In this document: piece by piece, positions 37,065 to 44,996 of the stretch
Layout of the letters: the number at the start of each line of letters is the position of its first letter
Numbering within the stretch: position 1 is the stretch's first letter
Assembly (NCBI RefSeq): GCF_000225345.1
Contig: NC_015977.1
Span: forward strand, 2,153,501 to 2,217,500
Direction: 5' to 3'
Length of the DNA stretch: 64,000 bases
DNA from: Roseburia hominis A2-183
Lineage (GTDB): Bacteria; Bacillota; Clostridia; Lachnospirales; Lachnospiraceae
Notes under the pieces: model-generated
The model's input: only the letters and a program-made list of their open reading frames with translations
The model's database searches: none
Told to the model about the DNA's origin: nothing
Translations under genes and position numbers: made by a program

Positions 37065-38525
37065 TCATCGTGCCAACGGACTGTGTTCGTAGCTTCTGGT
37101 CTGCTCATAAGCGTATGCCGCGCGGATGATTTTTTTCTCCGCAAAGCAATCACCGATGAGCTGCAAACCGATCGGGAGTCCGCTCTGATCCGTTCCGCAG
37201 GGAAGCGTAATTCCCGGGAGTCCCGCAAGGTTCACGGAAATCGTATAGATGTCGCCCAGATACATTTTCAGCGGATCGCTCAAGGACTCGCCAAGCTTCG
37301 GTGCCGTCGTCGGTGCCGCCGGTCCTAAGATCACGTCATATTTTTCAAATGCCTTGTCAAACGCCTGCTTGATCAGCGCCTTCGTGCGGAGTGCCTTTAA
37401 ATAGTAGGCATCATAGTAACCGCTGCTCAGCACGAAAGATCCCAGCATGATACGTCGCTTCGCTTCCGCGCCGAATCCTTCGGAGCGGGTCTTTTTGTAC
37501 ATATTGTGAAGCCCGTCATACTGCTCTGTGCGATAACCGTATTTGACACCGTCAAAACGTGCCAGGTTGGAGCTCGCCTCCGCGCAGGCGATGACATAGT
37601 AAGCCGGGATTGCATACTCGACCAGACTTAAATCAAACTCCTCCACGATCGCACCTTTCTCCTCCAGCTTCTTTGCCGCGCCAAGAACCGCCGCCTTTAC
37701 CTCCGGGTCCAGTCCGTCGCCGAAATAGTCTCTCGGGATACCGATCTTCATCCCACGCACATCATCCACAAGCGCCGTTGTAAAATCATAGTCCTCGCGC
37801 TGCACCGATGTGGAATCTTTGACGTCATGTGATGCGATCGCCTCTAAGATCGTCGCGCAGTCGGTCACATCCTTGGCGATCGGTCCGATCTGATCCAGGG
37901 AGGAACCGTAGGCAATCAGTCCGTACCGGGATACCGTTCCGTAAGTCGGCTTGATGCCGGTCACGCCGCAGAAGGAGCTCGGCTGACGGATCGAGCCACC
38001 GGTGTCGGAACCGAGCGCATAGCTGCACTCTTCCGCTGCAACCGCCGCGCAGGAACCGCCCGACGAACCACCCGGCACATGCCCGGTGTTCCACGGATTT
38101 TTTGTCACGCCGTACGCCGAGGTCTCGGTCGTGCTTCCCATAGCAAACTCATCCATGTTCGTCTTGCCGAGGATGACCGCTCCTGCCTTTTCCAGATTAA
38201 GGACCGCCTCCGCTGTGTAGGTCGGGACGAAATTGTATAAAATTTTGGAAGAACAGGTCGTAAGCAATCCCTTCGTGCACATGTTGTCCTTGATCGCTAC
38301 CGGCACACCCGCAAGCGGTCCGGTCAGTTCTCCCGCATTAATCTTCGCCTGCACTTCCTTGGCACGCTTTAATGCGCCCTCTCTGTCGACCGTCACAAAG
38401 CTGTGCACCTGTGCCTCACGCTTCTCAATCGCATCTAAAGCCGCCGTCACTGCCTCCTCGACGGTCACTTCTTTTTCTTTTATCTTTCTGCCGAGTTCCA
38501 CGGCAGTCAAACTCATCAAACTCAT
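37065..38525 (-). CDS. gatA: Aspartyl/glutamyl-tRNA amidotransferase subunit A
   Basis: 486 residues of the amidase-signature family. The Ser-cisSer-Lys triad is in GVPVAIKDNMC (Lys), HVPGGSSGGSCAAVAAEEC (cis-Ser) and GSDTGGSIRQPSSFCG (Ser nucleophile). It frees ammonia from glutamine for GatB. GAGGA precedes the ATG. Gene order on this strand is gatC (as a fusion), gatA, gatB. Confidence 0.97.
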   Translation of the reverse strand: MSLMSLTAVELGRKIKEKEVTVEEAVTAALDAIEKREAQVHSFVTVDREGALKRAKEVQAKINAGELTGPLAGVPVAIKDNMCTKGLLTTCSSKILYNFVPTYTAEAVLNLEKAGAVILGKTNMDEFAMGSTTETSAYGVTKNPWNTGHVPGGSSGGSCAAVAAEECSYALGSDTGGSIRQPSSFCGVTGIKPTYGTVSRYGLIAYGSSLDQIGPIAKDVTDCATILEAIASHDVKDSTSVQREDYDFTTALVDDVRGMKIGIPRDYFGDGLDPEVKAAVLGAAKKLEEKGAIVEEFDLSLVEYAIPAYYVIACAEASSNLARFDGVKYGYRTEQYDGLHNMYKKTRSEGFGAEAKRRIMLGSFVLSSGYYDAYYLKALRTKALIKQAFDKAFEKYDVILGPAAPTTAPKLGESLSDPLKMYLGDIYTISVNLAGLPGITLPCGTDQSGLPIGLQLIGDCFAEKKIIRAAYAYEQTRSYEHSPLAR

Positions 38526-38580
38526 CTGTTTTCCTCACTTTCCCTCTTTCATGCGCATGCACGCTCTCTCATGCCCTGCC

Positions 38581-39540
38581 TTATGAGATCGTCTTCGGAA
38601 CCTTAAAGCCGCCGTCTTTTTTCACCGGAGCGTTCGCAAGTGTGTCTGCACTTCCGTCGCCATTTGTCACCACATCCTCCCGGAATACATTATTCACCGG
38701 GAATACATGCGACATCGGTTCCACGCCCTCCGTGTCCAGTTCATTGAGTTTGTCAATGTAATCGAGCATCTCCCCCATATCTTTCTTCGCCCGCTCTTTT
38801 TCCTCGTCGTCAAGCTCCAGCTTCGCAAGGATTCCGACGTACTCGATCGTCTCATCGGAAATCACGTTCTTCGGTGTGCGCTCTGTCTGCGCTCCCTGCT
38901 TCTCCCCTTTCGCCTCTGCACCGTCCGCTGCCCATCCTGCAGTTCCATTCAACTGCACGCTATCTGTCGTCTGTGCCGCATTCCCGACACCCACGTATGT
39001 CACCATGCCGTACAATGCGCAGTCACAGATACCGGTATTGTTCCAGTCTGCACGAATTCTAGTACCCTCGTAGTGCATGCCGCATTTTTTCATGACCTCT
39101 CCGGAATATGGATTCTTCGGATCATGTCTGGACTCCAGCCGCAGTACGCCGACCTCCTCAAACAGATAGCGCATGACCTCGGCAAGTGCCTCCGTGGTAA
39201 TGCCTTTGTGCCAGCGGCTCCTGCTGATGCAATAACCGATCTCGCAGGACTGTGCCTTTTCATTGCGGCTCACGACAGCGATACTGCCGACCGGCTCTCC
39301 GCTCTCCTTTTCCTCGATACACCACTGGTATACCTCCGGATTGTCATAGGCCGCTACCCACTCTTTTAATATCTGTCTGCTGATCTCTGCGCTCTCGTGT
39401 GTCGGCCAGGTCAGAAACTTTGTGACCTCAGGATCGCCCGCCCAGTTCTCATACATTTTTTCTGCATCTTCTAATGTAAAACGTCTCAAAATCAGCCGCT
39501 CTGTCTCAAGCCGTTTTGTTCCCAAATCTTTCACTGTCAT
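38581..39540 (-). CDS. gatC: Fusion of a GNAT acetyltransferase (RimJ/RimL type) with GatC
   Basis: 319 residues. Residues 1-180 are a RimJ/RimL-like GNAT domain ([42 protein letters not shown] with the acetyl-CoA loop). Residues 181-225 are a flexible Ala/Gln/Lys-rich linker. Residues 226-319 are a complete GatC ([22 protein letters not shown] to [11 protein letters not shown]), the small subunit that clamps GatA and GatB. Gene order and the presence of gatA directly downstream (55 bp) support GatC. An internal GTG before the GatC part lacks a good SD, so the fusion is likely translated whole. Start ATG 39540 overlaps the NUDIX stop (ATGA); GTG at 39534 is an alternative. Confidence 0.85.
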   Translation of the reverse strand: MTVKDLGTKRLETERLILRRFTLEDAEKMYENWAGDPEVTKFLTWPTHESAEISRQILKEWVAAYDNPEVYQWCIEEKESGEPVGSIAVVSRNEKAQSCEIGYCISRSRWHKGITTEALAEVMRYLFEEVGVLRLESRHDPKNPYSGEVMKKCGMHYEGTRIRADWNNTGICDCALYGMVTYVGVGNAAQTTDSVQLNGTAGWAADGAEAKGEKQGAQTERTPKNVISDETIEYVGILAKLELDDEEKERAKKDMGEMLDYIDKLNELDTEGVEPMSHVFPVNNVFREDVVTNGDGSADTLANAPVKKDGGFKVPKTIS

Positions 39541-40130
39541 TCTCCTCTCTGCATCCCGTACGTCCCGCCGAAACGCTCCCGCACTTTTGCATTCAGCTTT
39601 TTGTATACTCTCTCAATCATCCACGGTTCACTGCACGCCGCGAGCGCCTCCTCCAGGAAAAACCACCGCACACCGCTGTTCTCGTCCGGCTTGATGCGAA
39701 GCACTTCGGCTTCATCCGCCTCCAGAAGATACGACACATTCAGATGCAGATGCGACGGCACGTAGGCTCCACGCTTCTCATGCCCGTCGACCGTCAGAAT
39801 CTCAAGTGAAAAGATGTCTTCCGAAATCGCCCGTATCTCTGTCACGCCGGTCTCCTCCATCGCCTCGCGCTTCGCAACCGCCAGAAGGTCTCTGTCTCCG
39901 TCCGCATGACCGCCCGTCCACGCCCACGAGTGATAAATGTTATGATAGATCATCAGCACCTTATCGTGCGTGGCGTTCAACAGCCACGATGACGCTGTCA
40001 TATGCGCCACCTGATTCTCTCTTGTAAATAAATCCGGCTGTGTGGCAAGAAGCTGCCGCATCACTGCCTGATCGTGTGCTTCCTGCTCATTGTACGGCTT
40101 GTAGTCTGCAATCTGTTGTTCTATGTTCAT
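39537..40130 (-). CDS. NUDIX hydrolase
   Basis: 197 residues. The NUDIX box lies at [20 protein letters not shown] and continues ETG (REAMEETGV), with Asp where the first Glu is usual. The preceding strands [16 protein letters not shown] and the later [11 protein letters not shown] fit an ADP-ribose/nucleoside-diphosphate pyrophosphatase-like protein; substrate unknown. It is the first gene before the GNAT-GatC fusion and ends in a 4-nt overlap with it, so it is probably in the gatCAB transcript. Confidence 0.85.
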   Translation of the reverse strand: MNIEQQIADYKPYNEQEAHDQAVMRQLLATQPDLFTRENQVAHMTASSWLLNATHDKVLMIYHNIYHSWAWTGGHADGDRDLLAVAKREAMEETGVTEIRAISEDIFSLEILTVDGHEKRGAYVPSHLHLNVSYLLEADEAEVLRIKPDENSGVRWFFLEEALAACSEPWMIERVYKKLNAKVRERFGGTYGMQRGE

Positions 40131-40154
40131 GTGTGAGTTCCTTTTCTGTTGTTA

Positions 40155-40340
40155 TTTTAAGCCGTTTTGTTCTCTTTGCATTTTTCTACAGTTCCAGGCG
40201 GCTTAGAATCTAAAAGGGATTTAAGCCGCTTTGTTGCTTTTTATTTTTCTACGGTTCTAACCGGCTTAGATCCAAAAGCGATTTAAGCCGCTTTGTTCTC
40301 TTGGGTCTTGTTTACGGTTCCAGGCGGCTTAAATCCCTTG
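40155..40340. repeat. Tandem repeat of three units, about 63 bp each, including the 3' end of the AspRS gene
   Basis: The motif AAGCCG(C/T)TTTGTT recurs at 40159, 40223 and 40285 (spacing 64 and 62). Each unit carries GG(A/T)TCTAAGCCG or GGATTTAAGCCG followed by (C/G)CTGGAACCGTA on the minus strand. The first of these minus-strand units is the end of the aspS frame (codons for ...DLSRLEP and the stop, 40312-40340). Thus the last 8 codons plus about 35 bp of trailer have been copied twice. Each unit also forms an AAGCCG/CGGCTT hairpin. Confidence 0.8.
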
Positions 40341-41643
40341 GGAACAGGGTTGTCTCGCGGACATTGTCCTCGCCGACCAGCTTCATGGTCAGGCGCTCAA
40401 GTCCGATTCCCAGTCCGCCGTGCGGTGGCATGCCGTATTTGAATACCGCCAGATACTGTTCCATTCCCTCGGTCGTCATGCCGCGCTTCTCGATCTTATC
40501 CAGCAACATCTGATAATCGTGGATTCTCTGACCACCTGTCGTGATCTCCAGTCCGTGATACAACAGGTCAAAGCTCAGCGTGTATGTCGGATCTGCGGGA
40601 TCGTCCATCGCATAAAACGGACGTTTTTTCGACGGGTAATGTGTCACAAATACAAAATCCGCACCACATTCTTCCTTATAATACTGTCCGATCAGCGCTT
40701 CCTCTTCCGGCTCAAGATCGTAAGGATTTCTGATCTGGCGGTGATATTTTTCCGCCACTTTCTGTTTCGCCTCATCAAAGCGAACCGCTGGGATCTGCTC
40801 CACATTCGGAAGCGTCACGCCAAGCATCTTTAATTCCTTGGCGTAATCCCGCTCCAAAAACTTCATGGTATATTGTAAAAATCCGGTTTCCATCGCCATG
40901 ATGTCCTCAAATCCGTCGATGTATCCCATCTCAAAGTCAAGGCTGGTATATTCGTTCAAATGACGCTTGGTATTGTGCTTTTCCGCACGGAACACCGGCG
41001 CGGTCTCAAATACCCGGTCGAACACGCCCACCATCATCTGCTTGTAAAACTGCGGGCTCTGCTGCAGCACTGCCGGTCTGTGAAAATACTCCAGCCGGAA
41101 CAGATTCGCGCCGCCCTCGGCGCTTTTCGCTCCGATCTTCGGTGTATGAATCTCCGTAAACCCTTCGCTGTACAGAAAATCACGGAATCCTCTGACCACG
41201 CCCTCCTGGATGCGGAACTTCGCCCGCTCTCTGACGTTGCGCAACGCAATCGCACGGTGATCCAGATTCGTCTCCAACGTCGTTTGCAGTTTCCACTTGG
41301 AAATCGCAAACGGAAGCTGTTCCGCCGGTTCCGACAACACGCGGATTGTATCCAGACGTACCTCAAATCCGTTCGGCGCGCGGTGCTCTGCCCGCACGGT
41401 TCCCTCCACCTCGATGGTCGACGCTTCCTTCAGTTCTTTTAAATCGAACTTTGTTTTTCCCTCTTCAAATACGCACTGCAGTAATCCCTCTCTCTTGCGC
41501 AGGATCACAAATGCAACCTCGCCCATATCGCGGATGGTGTGGACGGCGCCATTCACTTTTACCTGTTTTCCCTCGAAATCCCCGGAAAGGATTTCACTGA
41601 TTTCCACCGTTTCTTTTTTGCTCACTCCTGTTACATATTCCAT
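40312..41643 (-). CDS. aspS: Non-discriminating (archaeal-type) aspartyl-tRNA synthetase
   Basis: 443 residues from MEYVTGVSKKETVEIS (AAGGAG 8 nt upstream). An N-terminal OB fold (VKVNGAVHTIRDMGEVAFVILR) binds the anticodon; class II motifs are FRAEKHNTKRHLNEYTSLDF (motif 2) and GGLGIGLERLTMKLVG (motif 3). It lacks the bacterial GAD insertion and is short (bacterial AspRS is about 590), so it is the archaeal type that charges both tRNA(Asp) and tRNA(Asn). The Asp-tRNA(Asn) would then be amidated by GatCAB encoded next door. A T-box leader precedes it. Confidence 0.92.
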   Translation of the reverse strand: MEYVTGVSKKETVEISEILSGDFEGKQVKVNGAVHTIRDMGEVAFVILRKREGLLQCVFEEGKTKFDLKELKEASTIEVEGTVRAEHRAPNGFEVRLDTIRVLSEPAEQLPFAISKWKLQTTLETNLDHRAIALRNVRERAKFRIQEGVVRGFRDFLYSEGFTEIHTPKIGAKSAEGGANLFRLEYFHRPAVLQQSPQFYKQMMVGVFDRVFETAPVFRAEKHNTKRHLNEYTSLDFEMGYIDGFEDIMAMETGFLQYTMKFLERDYAKELKMLGVTLPNVEQIPAVRFDEAKQKVAEKYHRQIRNPYDLEPEEEALIGQYYKEECGADFVFVTHYPSKKRPFYAMDDPADPTYTLSFDLLYHGLEITTGGQRIHDYQMLLDKIEKRGMTTEGMEQYLAVFKYGMPPHGGLGIGLERLTMKLVGEDNVRETTLFPRDLSRLEP

Positions 41644-41758
41644 ATTGTACGCTCCTTTTCGTCCGGTGCTGCCGGATTGATCTAGGTGCGGGACGGGATT
41701 CCTTTCGTGCATCGGCTGCTTTCTCATTTAACCTGATGCAATATTTCCTAAATAGAAC

Positions 41759-42099
41759 AAAAAAGCCCCGGAAAGACAAACTGTCTTTCCGGGGCGGGAT
41801 CTTCTTCTGCAACTTCTGCTTGTATTCCCGCGGTACCACCCGCTTTGAAAAATGATTCACAAAAATCATTCTTCCACTCTTTGTGCTTAACGCGCACCAA
41901 CGTACTGACCTACTTTACCGCTGCCGTCCCACTCTTACTTCTACCCGCAGGATAACCGCCTGTTCAACCAGTCTGCTCCAGAGTGTTCCCGTTATCTTCT
42001 CTCTCAAACAGCGCTCTCAGTCGGTGACGCTGTATTCCTGTCGATGTCTGAAGATAAGAGTCTCCTTCATAGCCTTTCATGCTTTAACAATTTAATGTT
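41759..42099 (-). ncRNA. T-box riboswitch leader of aspS, probable Asn specifier
   Basis: The T-box antiterminator motif GGTGGTACCGCG is at 41829-41840 (minus). It is followed by a 14-bp terminator stem (GCCCCGGAAAGACA, 41765-41778, with 41782-41795) and a T-run. Upstream a stem I can be drawn: TTATCTTC near 42055 pairs with GAAGATAA near 41995. On its 3' side GGGAACACT contains AAC (41985-41987) in the internal-loop position where the specifier sits; GAC occurs only on the 5' side. This points to sensing uncharged tRNA(Asn). Stem I is shorter than usual, so the specifier assignment is provisional. Confidence 0.8.
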
Positions 42100-42105
42100 G
42101 TAACA

Positions 42106-42134
42106 TTTATACCACATCATTCTGGGGTTTTCAA
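42106..42134 (-). promoter_or_regulatory. Promoter of the T-box/aspS transcript
   Basis: Minus strand TTGAAA (42129-42134), 17-bp spacer, TATAAA (42106-42111). Transcription would begin near 42099, at the start of the T-box leader. Confidence 0.65.
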
Positions 42135-42193
42135 GATATTTTTTCAAATATTTTGTAAAATATGTGCGGCACGGTGCATTACTGACATCTTCT

Positions 42194-42691
42194 CTAAATT
42201 GCACCTTTTTCTTTTAAGTACGCGAGAAATCCCTCGCATCCGGCATCCACGTCCCGGTAGGTATCCTCAAAATTACCGCTGTACCAAGGGTCTGCGATTG
42301 AGCAGCCCGGTCTGTCCGTGTAATCTAACAACAGCCTGATCTTCCCCTCCGTATCCGCTCCCGTGATCCGGATCGTATTGCGGATATTCGCAGTATCTGC
42401 ACAGAGTAAATAGTCATAATGCTCATAGTCTTCCCTGGTCACCTGCCTGGCGCGCTTGCCGCTAAAATCCGTGTACGCCGTCCCGTCAATCCCACGCCGT
42501 CTCAATTCTGCCTGCGCCGGCGGATAGATCGGATTGCCTTTTCCGTTCCAGATCTCTTCTGTGGAGGTGGCAGCGGAAGCGATCTCGAAACGGGAAGTGA
42601 GACCTCGCTTTTCGACTTTGTCTTTTAAAATGAACTCTGCCATTGGGGAACGGCAGATGTTGCCGTGGCAAATAAATAATATTTTTATCAT
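42194..42691 (-). CDS. Low molecular weight protein-tyrosine phosphatase
   Basis: 165 residues. CHGNICRSPMAEF near residue 8 is the catalytic P-loop (C-x5-R-S), and ADPWYSGNFEDTY-like text (IADPWYSGNFEDTYRDV) carries the general-acid Asp. It dephosphorylates Tyr-P proteins. AAGGAG lies about 10 nt before the ATG. It is the last ordinary gene before the AT-rich island. Confidence 0.93.
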   Translation of the reverse strand: MIKILFICHGNICRSPMAEFILKDKVEKRGLTSRFEIASAATSTEEIWNGKGNPIYPPAQAELRRRGIDGTAYTDFSGKRARQVTREDYEHYDYLLCADTANIRNTIRITGADTEGKIRLLLDYTDRPGCSIADPWYSGNFEDTYRDVDAGCEGFLAYLKEKGAI

Positions 42692-42895
42692 GCCTTAAAA
42701 ACTCCTTGAAAATACTGATTTTATTTCACTTTTACGATAGATTATTTTCTTTACTTTCGTCGCATATCGTGACATAAATCCGCATATTCTGTTATCCAGA
42801 TTTAGTAAAAATCTTAGTAAAACAGATCGATCTTCTCATTTTACTAAAGACTTTTTTCACTTAGGTTATCTTTTTTGTCGCAATTTTCTAATTAT

Positions 42896-43230
42896 TTAAG
42901 CCATCTTCGTATATTTGCCAAATTCTTTCTTAGCATCTTCTGCTCCCAGATGCATATATGTATTCATTATTACTCCAATGGCAGAATGTCCAATAAAATA
43001 CTAAAGTGTTTTATGGTTTATCCCGCTATTACTGCAACAAGTATGCCACAAACATGTGGTGTGGTTTTAGTAACTATTCTTTTAAAATTCCATTATGTTT
43101 AGCCCTTGTCCGCTCAAAGTACTTTTCCCAATGTAAAGCAACTTCCGGGATATTCTTCTTGTCTAAATACCAAAATCCCTTATATCCATCTATCGCCGGT
43201 CCCTTCTTTAGCTTTTCGGTTTTCTACAAT
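42896..43230 (-). pseudogene. Tyrosine-recombinase (Tn916-like integrase) C-terminal remnant B
   Basis: The minus strand reads, across three frames, GYKGFWYLDKKNIPEVALHW, then EKYFERTRAKHNGILKE, TTPHVC, RHTCCSNSGINHKTL, a stop in place of Gln, YFIGHSAIGVIMNTYMHLGA and EDAKKEFGKYTKMA. This is the catalytic C-terminal half of a clostridial conjugative-element integrase, with the R-H-x-x-R/H..Y layout (catalytic Tyr in MNTY). At least two frameshifts and two nonsense codons make it dead. Translation was done by eye. Confidence 0.8.
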
Positions 43231-43450
43231 ATGACTTTAAAAATCTTCTGTTTTCCAAAACTGTCTGATAAATGCGTATCTACCATCTACTCGCTGGCTT
43301 TCTCTATTTCATAAAATACCCCTCTTTTTATCACGTCTGTTCTGCTTACGCCTTCTTTCGCTCAAATGCCTTTTTCCCTTTCTTCAAAGCAGCCCTAGCG
43401 CAATAAATATATTATACCATACCAAGGAAGATTTCACCATTTTAAAAGTT

Positions 43451-43520
43451 TTATGTTTTTACTAGCCACAAAGCTGTCGTATGATTAGGAAATTTTTCAA
43501 ATTCTCGTTGATTGATTAAC
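43451..43520 (-). pseudogene. Unidentified coding remnant in decayed mobile-element region
   Basis: A short open stretch on the minus strand reads LINQREFEKFPNHTTALWL and ends in a stop. It looks like a piece of a real protein (preceded by EDAEFDYCF in another frame) but I cannot name the family. It lies between the integrase and helicase remnants and is probably from the same element. Confidence 0.35.
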
Positions 43521-43608
43521 GCCTCCCACCTAAACAGTAAAACAATAATCAAACTCAGCATCCTCAGAAATCATTATCTTTCCCCTTCTATGGAATCCGT
43601 TCTGATGA

Positions 43609-43815
43609 TCAATCTACAAGTTTTCTTTCCAGTTCTGCTTCGTCATCCATTCCAATCATACTCCTACTTTTCATTAATGCTAAGTAAAGCATTCATTCTG
43701 TCAGACTCTCCATTTTTCCGGATAACTCCGCCCCTTGTGGGAATGACTTATTTACCTCCGCTTTCGCTGTTTCAAACTGATGGTTCACATTTGCTAAGCT
43801 TTTCCTTTGCCCTAG
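43609..43815 (-). pseudogene. Remnant of the large helicase/methylase protein of Tn1549-like conjugative elements
   Basis: Minus-strand fragment LANVNHQFETAKAEVNKSF, PQGAELSGKMESLTE, one internal stop, then SMIGMDDEAELERKLVD and stop. It resembles the coiled segment of the very large SNF2-helicase/DNA-methylase proteins of clostridial conjugative transposons, from memory. The rest of 42692-43959 (outside the three remnants) is AT-rich non-coding sequence in which I see nothing else. Confidence 0.5.
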
Positions 43816-43959
43816 CTAATGCCTACTCAGTTTTTAATAGTTACTTTGATTTTCTGTGTTTTAAATCTTTGTCTTACTCCCTTCGTTTTTTTGTGGATAA
43901 AAAAGCACCTTAGACTTTTTTCAAACTCTAAAATGCTCCTTAACTATATTATTATTTGA

Positions 43960-44994
43960 TTATCCGATATTTCCACTAAAAGATAATGACTTTATATATT
44001 GCTCCATAAAGTCATAATCTGGCTCCCCATCTTTATCAATCGGAAGCTTAATCTTTGTATCATTCATATGTTCCAAATTCCATTTTCTGGCGTAAGAATG
44101 TAATTCGCCTTCCAATCTAAGAATTTGACAAAAAAATAATGCTAAATGAGGATTTAATTCCCTACCTTTTAAATATAAAACATTTACATCATCAGACGCC
44201 CAAAAAGGTACTTCTTGATAAAAAGCTTCACCAATCGAACCGTTATACGTCAATGAAATAGTATTACCTTCATGCATTGGTTCTTGACCTATATAACCAG
44301 TTACCCCATTATTAATTGCTGTAGCACCTATAAAGGGAGTATCTCCCATTGTTTGATCAGCTTTTGTTAATCGTTTCCCTTTCTTTATATCAAACAATTT
44401 GTTTAACTTGAAATAATCCCATTTTCTGTCATTTAGTGATATTCTTTTATTAATTGCAGGTTTAGCATATTTCTTTTCAAACTCATCTTTATCAATGTTA
44501 TCTAAATACCAACACGCTTTATTATATCCCTCGTTCAAAAAGTAATCTGGTATCTGTGATATATCCGGAAGTTGATTATACTTCGGGAAAGTTTTTATTT
44601 CATCAAGATCTGGAATAAATAATTTTCCAATTGTTCTGTTTGCACCACGTCCATATGAATACTTATATTGATTATATCGAATAATGGTACAATACTGAAT
44701 CATAGTCCACATATCCATATCTTTAATAGGTGTTAGATATGCTATATCTCTTCCAGAATAGTATTCTTCTTCCTGATAAAACGCTTCTAACACACTACCC
44801 GTCAAAGCTACAGAAATTGTTTTGCCTGGATTAGGTTTCACATTCTCCATTCGTGAAACACGAGCGGATACACCATTTTTACTCTTTGTTCGCGACACAT
44901 AGTTTATCGCATCTTCTGAATCATCAATAGTAAGATAGCATAATTCCAGATTAACACCATATGTAACAGTGAATATTTCATCGAGCCGTTTCAT
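43960..44994 (-). CDS. Restriction-modification specificity subunit (HsdS-like)
   Basis: 344 residues with two target-recognition half-sites. The second half is clear: KLNKLFDIKKGKRLTKADQT, then TPFIGATAINNGVTGYI, ISLTYNGSIGEAFYQEVPFW and IKLPIDKDGEPDY, the layout of HsdS/BcgIB domains. The first half repeats it in weaker form (VALTGSVLEAFYQEEEYYSG). It recognises the DNA site for the methylase-nuclease encoded just upstream, from which it is separated by 2 bp. AT-rich relative to the core genes. It is likely the B subunit of a two-subunit system. Confidence 0.85.
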   Translation of the reverse strand: MKRLDEIFTVTYGVNLELCYLTIDDSEDAINYVSRTKSKNGVSARVSRMENVKPNPGKTISVALTGSVLEAFYQEEEYYSGRDIAYLTPIKDMDMWTMIQYCTIIRYNQYKYSYGRGANRTIGKLFIPDLDEIKTFPKYNQLPDISQIPDYFLNEGYNKACWYLDNIDKDEFEKKYAKPAINKRISLNDRKWDYFKLNKLFDIKKGKRLTKADQTMGDTPFIGATAINNGVTGYIGQEPMHEGNTISLTYNGSIGEAFYQEVPFWASDDVNVLYLKGRELNPHLALFFCQILRLEGELHSYARKWNLEHMNDTKIKLPIDKDGEPDYDFMEQYIKSLSFSGNIG

Positions 44995-44996
44995 AC

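Noticed and set aside
40155..40340. CRISPR array
   Set aside because: The three units are contiguous with no unique spacers and derive from the aspS 3' end.
43006..43913. Plus-strand frames in the island (102 and 133 codons)
   Set aside because: The minus strand here encodes recognisable decayed integrase and helicase pieces; the plus frames have no SD or family features.
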